Below the pieces are notes generated by a model. That model saw only the letters and a program-made list of their open reading frames with translations, was not told the origin of the DNA and did no database searches. From Sphingomonadaceae bacterium (lineage in GTDB: Bacteria > Pseudomonadota > Alphaproteobacteria > Sphingomonadales > Sphingomonadaceae): a stretch of 64,000 nucleotides of DNA. This document shows, in pieces, positions 47,134 to 53,992 of the stretch. The number at the start of each line of letters is the position of its first letter. The first letter of the stretch is position 1. A program made the translations under genes and the position numbers. Location of the stretch: NCBI GenBank assembly GCA_021732525.1, contig JAKFUU010000002.1, positions 25,053 through 89,052 of the forward strand. The letters are read 5' to 3'.

Positions 47134-48591
47134 CTAGCCAGCGCAGCACGACAGCTTTGCTACATCCATGTCGAATGTCTGCGCCGCCAATTTCAGGCCT
47201 TCAACCGTCGTGAGATATGGAAAGATTGTCGCGCCAAGATCGGCTGCCGTCATTCCGCATTTGATTGCCATAACCAACGTCTGAATGGAGTCCGCGCCTT
47301 CGGGTGCCATGATCTGGCCGCCAAGCAGACGGTCGGTTGCTTTATCCGCAACCAGCTTGATTAGCCCGCGCGTGTCACGCGCTGCCAATGCCCGTGGAAC
47401 AGCGTCGAGCGGGAGTAGCGACACCTTGACGTCCAGTCCCTTCGCTCGGGCTGCCGTTTCGGTGAGGCCGACACTGGCAACCTGCGGGTCGGTGAACACA
47501 ACAGATGGCATCGCACTATTATCATAACGATGCAGGTTTCCTTGAACTGCATTGCGTGCGGCCAGCTTCGCTCCGTAGGCGGCCATGTAGACGAACTGGT
47601 CACGGCCCGTGACATCGCCGACAGCGTAAACGCTTGGGACGGTCGTTTCGAGATAATCATCGACGATGACCCCTCCGCCTTCGGCGACGCCGATGCCATG
47701 CGCTTCCAAGCCCAGACCATCGCTGTTCGCACGGCGTCCGGTGGCGATCAGCACTTGTTCCGCCGCGATGGTCGTAATCGCAGCGACAGTTTCACAATGG
47801 CCTCCGCTGTCACAGGATAGGGTCTCACAGGTCAACGCGATACCCTCGCCCGTGCTGTCAATGCGCTGATAAGCGACACCGGCGCACACCCGCACACCCT
47901 CGGCTTCGAGATAGGATTGCAGTGCTGCGCTCACTTCGGGGTCCATTTCGGGTAGCAAGCGGCTGCGGCAACAGATGGTGACAGCTACACCAAGGCGCGC
48001 GAACATCTGCCCCAGCTCAACACCAATGACTCCTCCACCGATCACGAGCAGCGATTTTGGTAGACGATCAAGTGCCAATGCCGAAGTGCTGGTGAGAAAG
48101 GGTATGCTGTCCAGCCCCGGTATGGGCGGCACTGCGGCGCGCGCGCCCATGGCCAATATGACTTTGCCGACCTTTATCGGCGCGTCGCCGACCAGCAAAT
48201 TGCCATCGGCAAAGCGCGCCCTATCTTCGATGTAGCGCACGTTCTCATAGAGCGGCAGAAGGTCAATGTACTTCTTTTGGCGCAGCTCCGCGACCAGATC
48301 ATCTTTTGACGCAGCGAGCTGTGTCCAGTCGCTTAATTCGACACTTCCACCAAGACCGGGAAAGCGCGCGGCGGCGCGTCCACCATGCACCGCCTCGGTA
48401 GCACGGATCAGCGTTTTGGACGGAACGCAACCAACATTGACGCACGTCCCGCCAATTGTGCCATGACCGATCAGCGCGACTTTGGCCCCAAGTTCAGCGG
48501 CGGTGATCGCGGCGGAGAATCCTGCCGAGCCTGCACCGATGACGGCCACGTCGAATTCATCCCGCCCAGAGCGGTTGCAACAATCGTTCAT
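47134..48591 (-). CDS. merA: Mercuric reductase MerA (without N-terminal metal-binding domain)
   Basis: A cytoplasmic flavoprotein reducing Hg(II) to volatile Hg(0) with NADPH; 485 residues. The FAD motif is VIGAGSAGFSAAITA; the redox-active pair is GGTCVNVGCVPSK; the NAD(P)H motif is LVIGGGVIGVELG; ATGRRANSDGLG and VYAVGDVTG follow. The C-terminal vicinal cysteines KLSCCAG deliver Hg to the active site. The N-terminal NmerA domain of Tn501-type enzymes is absent; the protein begins near MNDCCNRSGRDEFDVAVIG, where CC could still bind Hg. It is last in merTPA. Confidence 0.95.
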   Translation of the reverse strand: MNDCCNRSGRDEFDVAVIGAGSAGFSAAITAAELGAKVALIGHGTIGGTCVNVGCVPSKTLIRATEAVHGGRAAARFPGLGGSVELSDWTQLAASKDDLVAELRQKKYIDLLPLYENVRYIEDRARFADGNLLVGDAPIKVGKVILAMGARAAVPPIPGLDSIPFLTSTSALALDRLPKSLLVIGGGVIGVELGQMFARLGVAVTICCRSRLLPEMDPEVSAALQSYLEAEGVRVCAGVAYQRIDSTGEGIALTCETLSCDSGGHCETVAAITTIAAEQVLIATGRRANSDGLGLEAHGIGVAEGGGVIVDDYLETTVPSVYAVGDVTGRDQFVYMAAYGAKLAARNAVQGNLHRYDNSAMPSVVFTDPQVASVGLTETAARAKGLDVKVSLLPLDAVPRALAARDTRGLIKLVADKATDRLLGGQIMAPEGADSIQTLVMAIKCGMTAADLGATIFPYLTTVEGLKLAAQTFDMDVAKLSCCAG

Positions 48592-48629
48592 TTAATTTTG
48601 CTTTCCTGGAGCGCGAACGCTGCCTTCAA

Positions 48630-48956
48630 TTAGCTTTGGACGGCACGCGCCGGATAGCCCGCATTGGTCGATGCAGCGGCTATCGTGGCCGCATTGGTGC
48701 GGCGCGGATCATAAGTGGCACGCGCGGTTTTCGACGCGAAATCGACACTAACCGCAGTCACGCCAGGTACGCCTTCCATCGCCTTCTTAACGGTGATCGG
48801 GCAAGTGGCGCAGGTCATGTTTTCAATGGCAAAGGTGGTTTGCCGTTGCGCCGTTGCCGTAGCAGGGCGATCTTGCGCCTTACCGCCAACCGCGTAGGCG
48901 ATCCCGCCGCCAGCCGTAACGAGAACAGCCAGCCCAATGAGCAGTATTTTCTTCAT
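48630..48956 (-). CDS. merP: Periplasmic mercury-binding protein MerP
   Basis: A 108-residue exported HMA-domain protein. Its signal peptide is KKILLIGLAVLVTAGGGIAYAVG and its metal site NMTCATCPITVKKAM has both cysteines. MerP captures Hg(II) in the periplasm and passes it to MerT. It lies between merT and merA, with AAAGGAAA upstream of the start. Confidence 0.93.
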   Translation of the reverse strand: MKKILLIGLAVLVTAGGGIAYAVGGKAQDRPATATAQRQTTFAIENMTCATCPITVKKAMEGVPGVTAVSVDFASKTARATYDPRRTNAATIAAASTNAGYPARAVQS

Positions 48957-48968
48957 GGGTGTTTCCTT

Positions 48969-49364
48969 TCAATAGAACCAGGGTGCCCACCAGTCGATGG
49001 TGAGCGCGAGGGTGACGACGGCAAGGCCTAGCCATAGCACCGCTTTGGTGATGCGAGCCGATTGCGGACGGGCGCAGTATGACCCATCTTCGCAAGAGGG
49101 CTGCGGTTTGAAATAGACATGCAAAAAGCCAAACCCAAGGAGCGTGAGCGTCACCGCCGCAACATAAGGTTTGTAGGGTTCGAGTGCGGTCAGATTGGCA
49201 ATCCAAGCACCGGAAATGCCTAGCGTGACGAACAGCAAAGGCACGACACAGCAAGCCGAGGCCAGCCCCGCGCCGATCAAAGCACCAGTGGCAATCCAGC
49301 TCGCCGATTTGGGTTTCGGCGTTTCAGTTATGGCAGGTTGCTCCTGTTTAGGCGCTGAGGCCAA
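48969..49364 (-). CDS. merT: Mercuric transport protein MerT
   Basis: An inner-membrane Hg(II) importer with three helices (about 131 residues). The vicinal cysteines are in ASACCVVPLLFVTLGISGAWI (TM1), and a second Cys pair (CEDGSYC) lies in the cytoplasmic loop. The start is probably TTG at 49364 (MASAPKQEQPAI): AAAGGA is 8 bp upstream, and the longer frame to 49508 would begin upstream of its own promoter and inside merR. The 20-residue Pro/Lys-rich N-terminal tail (ETPKPKSAS) is longer than in Tn501 MerT. Confidence 0.88.
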   Translation of the reverse strand: MASAPKQEQPAITETPKPKSASWIATGALIGAGLASACCVVPLLFVTLGISGAWIANLTALEPYKPYVAAVTLTLLGFGFLHVYFKPQPSCEDGSYCARPQSARITKAVLWLGLAVVTLALTIDWWAPWFY

Positions 49365-49398
49365 GACTAAAATCCTTTCTTCCGATTGACTGATTCGC

Positions 49399-49429
49399 AG
49401 TGTAAGCCCTGTAGTGGCTACAGACTCAA
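49399..49429 (-). promoter_or_regulatory. MerR-controlled promoter/operator of merTPA
   Basis: On the minus strand: -35 TTGAGT (49424-49429), a 19-bp spacer (49405-49423) and -10 TACACT (49399-49404). The spacer contains the perfect dyad CTGTAGCCACTACAG (49409-49423). An overlong 19-bp spacer with a central dyad is the hallmark of MerR-family promoters, which the metal-bound regulator untwists. The merR ATG is only 12 bp beyond the -35 box. Confidence 0.88.
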
Positions 49430-49440
49430 GAGGTATTTTG

Positions 49441-49875
49441 ATGGAACTGCAAAACGGTATTTTGCGTGCGCAACTCGCCCGGAAGACCGGCTGCAACCTC
49501 GAAACCATCCGTTATTACGAGAAGGTTGGATTGCTGCCGGAGCCGCCGCGCAGTTCCAACGGTTACCGGGTGTATTCGCCGGAACTGGTGCAAAGATTAC
49601 AGTTTGTACTGCGCGCGCGCGAACTGGGTTTTTTGCTCGAAGAAATCAAAGCACTGCTTGGTCTCGATGCAGTTAAACCGAATGCCTGCAACGACGCTCA
49701 TGGTATTGCCAAGGCCAATCTGGCTGCGGTGCGCTCCAAACTTTCCGATTTGAAAAAAATGGAAGCAATACTTGCGAGTGCGGTTGCCGGTTGCGAGTCG
49801 CGCGATTTCGGCGGCTGCCCGATTTTGAACGCTTTGTCAGGTTCGTCGCCAACTTCGCAAGCGGCAAGGCGGTGA
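49441..49875 (+). CDS. merR: Mercury-responsive regulator MerR
   Basis: A 144-residue MerR from ATG 49441 (MELQNGILRAQLARKTGCN); an upstream in-frame start at 49414 would lie in the operator. The winged helix-turn-helix (CNLETIRYYEKVGLLPEPPRSSNGYRVYSPE) is followed by a long dimerisation helix. The three Hg-binding cysteines are NACND, AGCESRD and GGCPIL, equivalent to Tn501 Cys82, Cys117 and Cys126. It is divergent from merTPA and controls the promoter described at 49399-49429. Confidence 0.94.
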   Translation: MELQNGILRAQLARKTGCNLETIRYYEKVGLLPEPPRSSNGYRVYSPELVQRLQFVLRARELGFLLEEIKALLGLDAVKPNACNDAHGIAKANLAAVRSKLSDLKKMEAILASAVAGCESRDFGGCPILNALSGSSPTSQAARR

Positions 49876-49902
49876 AAATCGGCCTGTTTCCATGTCATAC
49901 AC

Positions 49903-49971
49903 CTAGTTCTGCACGAATGCCGGAACAGTGAGCAACGTTGCCAGAGCATCCAGCATTAACTTGTTTCGCAT
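49903..49971 (-). pseudogene. Isolated signal-peptide-like fragment
   Basis: A 22-codon frame reads like an N-terminal export signal (MRNKLMLDALATLLTVPAFVQN) and then hits TAG. It may be the remnant of an exported protein gene truncated after its signal; coincidence is possible at this length. Confidence 0.2.
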
Positions 49972-50009
49972 GTCTCGTCTCTGATGGATTCGGAATGTAT
50001 TACAAGGCG

Positions 50010-50669
50010 TCAGATAGATGAACGTTCCGATGATTTCAGCTTTGTCATACAGAATATAGAGATTGTGCCAGTAGGTGTGTTGATCGCATAAGCCGGAAGG
50101 ATGCTACTGCCGGTGATGGCACCCAACTCGTTCTCAATAAACCCATCGGCATTGAGCTGGGTGTTGGTTCGCCCGTCAATCAAATGCTTGCCGCATATGC
50201 CATGGGCTTTGCTTGGCATAATCGGCGATGCAAACCACGCCTCCGGCCGGGTCGCGGCGAACATGGCGGCAATTCCTGATTGCTTTCCGTCAAGCGACAC
50301 CTGATGAAAGACCAAGCTTGAAACCACTTTGTCAAAGACACCTAAATTGGCTGCGTCGTGCGCAAAACCTTGCCGCCACGAAATGGACACGCCTGCGGCA
50401 TCAGCCTTGCGCTCGGCGATAATCAAGGCTTCGGAGTCCGGGTCTAATCCAGTAATATGTGCTTCGGGTTGAGCCTCTTTCAATAAAATCGCGAGTGAGC
50501 CTGTACCACAACCGACATCGAGAATTGTTTCGCCGGGCAGAGGCGACAACATGCGGAGAAGCTCGTTCCGCCAGACCTCCTCGCGCGTTAGCAGAGCTAC
50601 GCCGCTGTCATATAGAGCGGTCGGAGCAAAACGCCCCGCTGCGCGTGTAAAGTCGTTCGAATTGCTCAT
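50010..50669 (-). CDS. Class I SAM-dependent methyltransferase with compensated double frameshift
   Basis: A 219-residue Rossmann methyltransferase from ATG 50669 (MSNSNDFTRAAGR). Motif I is ILDVGCGTGSLAILL; motif II region is ITGLDPDSEALIIAE; FDKVVSSLVFHQV follows. After FAATRP the frame reads about 21 residues unlike the family, while the +1 frame over the same bases gives the expected GVVCIADYAKQSPWHMRQAFD. The original frame then resumes at NTQLNADGFIENELGAITGS. One lost base near 50244 and one gained near 50178 would explain it. The gene stays open, but the enzyme may be damaged. It lies between mer and cnr genes. Confidence 0.75.
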   Translation of the reverse strand: MSNSNDFTRAAGRFAPTALYDSGVALLTREEVWRNELLRMLSPLPGETILDVGCGTGSLAILLKEAQPEAHITGLDPDSEALIIAERKADAAGVSISWRQGFAHDAANLGVFDKVVSSLVFHQVSLDGKQSGIAAMFAATRPEAWFASPIMPSKAHGICGKHLIDGRTNTQLNADGFIENELGAITGSSILPAYAINTPTGTISIFCMTKLKSSERSSI

Positions 50670-50911
50670 ATCCGCCGAATGGGCATACCATTTTTTGAAA
50701 TGCGCTTGCACCGAAAAGGTCCATGAATGCACAATAGCGTCGTTTTACCAGCTTTAGGTTGGGCTGCCGAAGGCAAAACTCAACGCTGTCTTTTGCGGGA
50801 GTTGCTTTAGGTAGCCCGCAGAAATCGAAGGCGCATCTCCAACGCGGCAAAAATTTATGGGGGCTGCGGCATAGTCGCGCGTATAACTAACGAAGCGAAC
50901 GAGGTGAGATC

Positions 50912-51181
50912 ATGGACATAGACAAAGCATTGGCGCGATTGGCGGACGCGCCCCTGAATGATATTGATCTGTCGCTAGTTGAGACGGGCGTAATGAGCGG
51001 TCTCGCCCAAATCACGTCAGTTGTCAGATTGCAAACACCGATAAGGTTTGGCGCTATCGCGGCCGCAATGATTGTTGGTATCAGCCTCGGCGGAGTAGCG
51101 GTGGCAAACAGTCAAAGCAGCGCGCCACTGGTCTCTGGGGCACATCTGGCACCTTCAGCTTTGTTGGTATCTGCTCAATGA
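50912..51181 (+). CDS. CnrY-like anti-sigma protein
   Basis: An 89-residue single-pass membrane protein: a cytoplasmic N-terminus (MDIDKALARLADAPLNDIDLSLVETGVMSGL), a membrane helix (FGAIAAAMIVGISLGGVAVA) and a short periplasmic tail. Size, topology and position before the CnrX-like and CnrH-like genes match CnrY, which sequesters the sigma factor at the membrane until Ni or Co is sensed. GAGGTGAGA precedes the start. Its stop overlaps the next start (ATGA). Sequence similarity alone would not identify it; context does. Confidence 0.75.
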   Translation: MDIDKALARLADAPLNDIDLSLVETGVMSGLAQITSVVRLQTPIRFGAIAAAMIVGISLGGVAVANSQSSAPLVSGAHLAPSALLVSAQ

Positions 51182-51621
51182 ATCCCGCCCGCCGAGCAAT
51201 TATCGCAACTCTAATTCTCGCGTTTCTGGCCGGCATTGGCGGTGCTTTTGTAGGCACCAAATTGCTTACCCCCGACGCGCGACAGGATAATGCGTTGCAC
51301 GAGTTGCTCCATAGCAAATTGAACCTGTCAGCAGACCAGGACAATGATATTGCAAAGGAAGAGAAGCGTTTTGCACTCGTGCGCGCACAACTTGAGGCCG
51401 AGGCACATGCCGCCAATGTAGAACTGGCTAAAGCAATTCAAACGAGCAAGCGAGACGGACCTGATGTGCAAGCGGCGATTGAGCATGTCCACATCGCTCT
51501 TGGCCGCTACCAAAAGGAAACCGTCAGTCATATTTTCAGGATGCGCGCGGTTTTAACGGAAGATCAGGCAAAAATTTTTGACCGCTCTGTCTCGCAAGCG
51601 TTGATGCAAGAGCAACAGTGA
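51178..51621 (+). CDS. CnrX/NccX-like periplasmic nickel/cobalt sensor
   Basis: A 147-residue protein with an N-terminal membrane anchor (IIATLILAFLAGIGGAFVGT) and a helical periplasmic domain. The putative metal ligands H41, H45, E62, H118 and M122 (LHELLH, KEEKRF, SHIFRMR) fall at the positions of CnrX H42, H46, E63, H119 and M123 with a uniform shift of one, so the Ni/Co site appears intact. In Cupriavidus, metal binding by CnrX frees CnrH from CnrY. It overlaps both neighbours by four bases. Confidence 0.87.
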   Translation: MNPARRAIIATLILAFLAGIGGAFVGTKLLTPDARQDNALHELLHSKLNLSADQDNDIAKEEKRFALVRAQLEAEAHAANVELAKAIQTSKRDGPDVQAAIEHVHIALGRYQKETVSHIFRMRAVLTEDQAKIFDRSVSQALMQEQQ

Positions 51622-52190
51622 TATCCGATTCTGAGCTTTCTGACGGGGCGTTATGTGAACGAGCCGCGGCTGGCGACGCTACAGCCTTTGCTTCCATCAT
51701 GAATCGCTACAAGTTGCCGGTATTTTCTTTTATCCGGCGTTATGTTGGAGGCAACGAAGATGCGCATGATTTGCTACAGCAGGTTTTCATCGCTGCTTGG
51801 CAATCGCTCGCTAGCTACGATGTCGACCGCCCACTCGGGCGTTGGCTAACAGCCATCGCGTTAAACAAATGCCGTGACCACAGCCGCAAGGCCAAGGTTC
51901 GCCGGTTTTTTCAGCTTTCGTGGCCAATAGACGCAGCTGACATTCCAGATGCCGCGCCGACTGCCGATCAAAAGATGAATGCGGACCAAGATCTGGTGTT
52001 GCTCGACAGGGCGATTGCGCAACTGCCGCCCGCGCTCAAAGAACCGCTGTTACTGACCGTCTTTGAAGGTCTCAGCCATAGTGAAGCAGGCGCAGAGCTT
52101 GGAATCAGCGCAAAAGCTGTCGAAGGCAAAACGCGTCGCGCGCGCCAAGCTCTGGAACTTCAAATCAACGAGTGGGCTAACAATTTTTGA
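51618..52190 (+). CDS. ECF sigma factor, CnrH-like
   Basis: A 190-residue extracytoplasmic-function sigma factor starting at GTG, overlapping the CnrX stop. Region 2 is FSFIRRYVGGNEDAHDLLQQVFIAAWQSLASYD plus RPLGRWLTAIALNKCRDHSRK; region 4 is LPPALKEPLLLTVFEGLSHSEAGAELGISAKAVEGKTRRARQAL. With the CnrY/CnrX-like proteins it presumably drives the downstream efflux genes and its own operon; its promoter motif was not identified. Confidence 0.88.
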   Translation: MISDSELSDGALCERAAAGDATAFASIMNRYKLPVFSFIRRYVGGNEDAHDLLQQVFIAAWQSLASYDVDRPLGRWLTAIALNKCRDHSRKAKVRRFFQLSWPIDAADIPDAAPTADQKMNADQDLVLLDRAIAQLPPALKEPLLLTVFEGLSHSEAGAELGISAKAVEGKTRRARQALELQINEWANNF

Positions 52191-52203
52191 GAGAGGAACG
52201 AAC

Positions 52204-52707
52204 ATGAGAAATTATTTCGTCATTTTTTTGGCGTCGGCCATGCTGGCAGGTTGTGGGTCGAGTCCCCAAGACACAAAAGCATCGAATGTAGAAGAGGCAA
52301 GCAGCGGTTCGCTGACCAACGCTGCTGAAGAGGTGGTTGATGCTTTTCACACAGCACTCAAAGCTGGCAATACTGAGGGAGCAATGGAGCTGCTGGCCGA
52401 CGATGTGCTGATATACGAAGGGGGAGGTGCTGAAAAGAGCAAGGCTGAATATGCGGCGCACCACTTGGAGGCCGACATTGCGTTCTTGAAAGGGATGAAG
52501 CAAAGCGTATCAGAACGTTCCGCAAAAGCGACGGGCGATATGGTGTTGGTAACAAGTCAAGGCGTGACGACAGGCACGCATAAGGACAAAGCAATCAACA
52601 GCACTTCGGCCGAAACGATGGTACTGCGCCTGATCGACGGCGCATGGAGAATCGTCCATATTCACTGGTCGTCAGCGGATATCAAACCAAGCGCGCCGAC
52701 TTCGTAA
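52204..52707 (+). CDS. Lipoprotein with NTF2/DUF4440-like domain
   Basis: A 167-residue protein from ATG 52204 (MRNYFVIFLASAMLAGCGSS), with GAGAGGAAC upstream; longer frames overlap the sigma gene. The lipobox LAGC predicts lipidation at Cys17. The mature part (VVDAFHTALKAGNTEGAMELLADDVLIYEGG and TMVLRLIDGAWRIVHIHWSS) is the SnoaL/DUF4440 cone fold common in metal islands. The role is unknown; the His residues near the end might bind metal (inference). Confidence 0.83.
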   Translation: MRNYFVIFLASAMLAGCGSSPQDTKASNVEEASSGSLTNAAEEVVDAFHTALKAGNTEGAMELLADDVLIYEGGGAEKSKAEYAAHHLEADIAFLKGMKQSVSERSAKATGDMVLVTSQGVTTGTHKDKAINSTSAETMVLRLIDGAWRIVHIHWSSADIKPSAPTS

Positions 52708-52713
52708 AAAAGT

Positions 52714-52742
52714 CACGCTTTGGGGGCTACTCCCAAAGCGTG
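52714..52742. terminator. Strong hairpin within the cnr-type operon
   Basis: CACGCTTTGGG, loop ggctact, CCCAAAGCGTG: an 11-bp perfect stem between the lipoprotein and the outer-membrane gene. Read on the minus strand it is followed by ACTTTTTTAC, a canonical intrinsic terminator; on the plus strand no T run follows, so it may protect or partly attenuate the transcript entering the pump genes. Confidence 0.65.
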
Positions 52743-52774
52743 CGTATAACAGTTATGGCAAGAGCGACTACCCG

Positions 52775-53992
52775 ATGAACTTGATGCTGGTTCGGCTGCG
52801 ATTTGGCGTAGGCGTGATGTCGCTTTGCGCTGCGGCGTTATCACCGGCCTCGGCGCAAGACAGTGCCCCTGTTGCTTCGTTGCACGATGCGTTTGAGCGT
52901 GCCGCCGTGCGATTACCTGAGGCTGCTGCCAGCCCCGCGTTGAAAGCACAGGTCGATGCCCAGCGCCGCGCCGCAAGCGGACCCTTTGTAGGACCGCCAG
53001 TTGTAAGTGGCGATGTTTTGAACCGTTCAGGCGGTATAATCGAACAAGAGGCCCGCGTTTCAGCGGCAATCAGATGGCCCGGTGAAGGGCGCTCTGGTAT
53101 CAGCGCCGCGGCGCTAGCTGGCGATGCTGTAAATGCTAAGCTGGTGGCGGCCCAGCTGTCGTTAGCGGGCGATATCCGAACCGCGTATTGGCAATTGGCC
53201 GGTGCGCGTAGAGCAGTTGAGATTGAACAACAGCATGTTGCGATTGCACGCGTTGAAACCGAGCAAGTCGCAAGATTAGTGCAAGCCGGTGTGCAGGCGA
53301 GGCGGGAGTTATTGGTTTCACAGGCCGACCTTGCTGCGGCCATGGGAAGACTTTCCGCTTTCGAAAGCGATCTGGCCGAAGCGCGGGCATCGGTTGAGGC
53401 ATTGATCGGTGATGTGCCGGACATATTTGGGGATGAAGACCTATCGCCAAGCACAGATATCGAAACCCACCCGGCGCTGCGCGCAGCAGAAGCGAACGCC
53501 AAGGCATTGGAAGCCAACGCCGCATATGCGCGGTTTGGCACGCGCCCTAGAGTTGAGGGGACTATTGGTGTCCGTCGTGAGCGTAACGATCCGCGTGGCA
53601 ATTACGAAGATGCATTGCTCGTGGGCATTGCGGTGCCGCTCGGTCGCGATCAGCGTGCGATCGCCGAGGCGGGCGGTGCGCGTGCTGAAGCCTTGGCAGC
53701 TGTTGCCGAGGCGGCGAGGTTGCGGTTGCGGTTGATCGCAGACCAGAGAGCGGCATCGGTGCGCCTGTCAATTGCAGAACGCGCGCTTGTTGATGCCGAG
53801 ATGCGGCAATCTGCGCTGCGTGAGGCGCTCATGCTGACCGAAAAAGGCCGAACGGAGGGCGAGATTGGCTATATCGAATATCTACGTGCGCGGCAGGCAC
53901 TGTTCGATGCAGACCGCGATTTAGGGGCCGCCCGCATCGCGAAATCGGCGGCGATTTCTAACCTCAATCAAGCAATGGGTGTTTTACCATGA
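52775..53992 (+). CDS. TolC-family outer-membrane efflux protein (CnrC/CzcC-like)
   Basis: A 405-residue outer-membrane channel of a metal RND pump. The signal peptide is LRFGVGVMSLCAAALSPASAQ. Two tandem OEP-type halves of long helices follow (ARVETEQVARLVQAGVQARRELLVSQADLAAAMGRL; EGEIGYIEYLRARQALFDADRDLGAARIAK). The stop overlaps the next start by four bases, marking one operon with the fusion and inner-membrane subunits. Confidence 0.87.
   Translation: MNLMLVRLRFGVGVMSLCAAALSPASAQDSAPVASLHDAFERAAVRLPEAAASPALKAQVDAQRRAASGPFVGPPVVSGDVLNRSGGIIEQEARVSAAIRWPGEGRSGISAAALAGDAVNAKLVAAQLSLAGDIRTAYWQLAGARRAVEIEQQHVAIARVETEQVARLVQAGVQARRELLVSQADLAAAMGRLSAFESDLAEARASVEALIGDVPDIFGDEDLSPSTDIETHPALRAAEANAKALEANAAYARFGTRPRVEGTIGVRRERNDPRGNYEDALLVGIAVPLGRDQRAIAEAGGARAEALAAVAEAARLRLRLIADQRAASVRLSIAERALVDAEMRQSALREALMLTEKGRTEGEIGYIEYLRARQALFDADRDLGAARIAKSAAISNLNQAMGVLP

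Noticed and set aside
47134..48591. Dihydrolipoamide dehydrogenase (E3) to complete the pyruvate dehydrogenase set
   Set aside because: C-terminal vicinal cysteines, mer operon context and the MerR promoter identify it as mercuric reductase.
49414..49440. Earlier start for merR
   Set aside because: It would place the start codon within the operator dyad; ATG 49441 gives the standard length.
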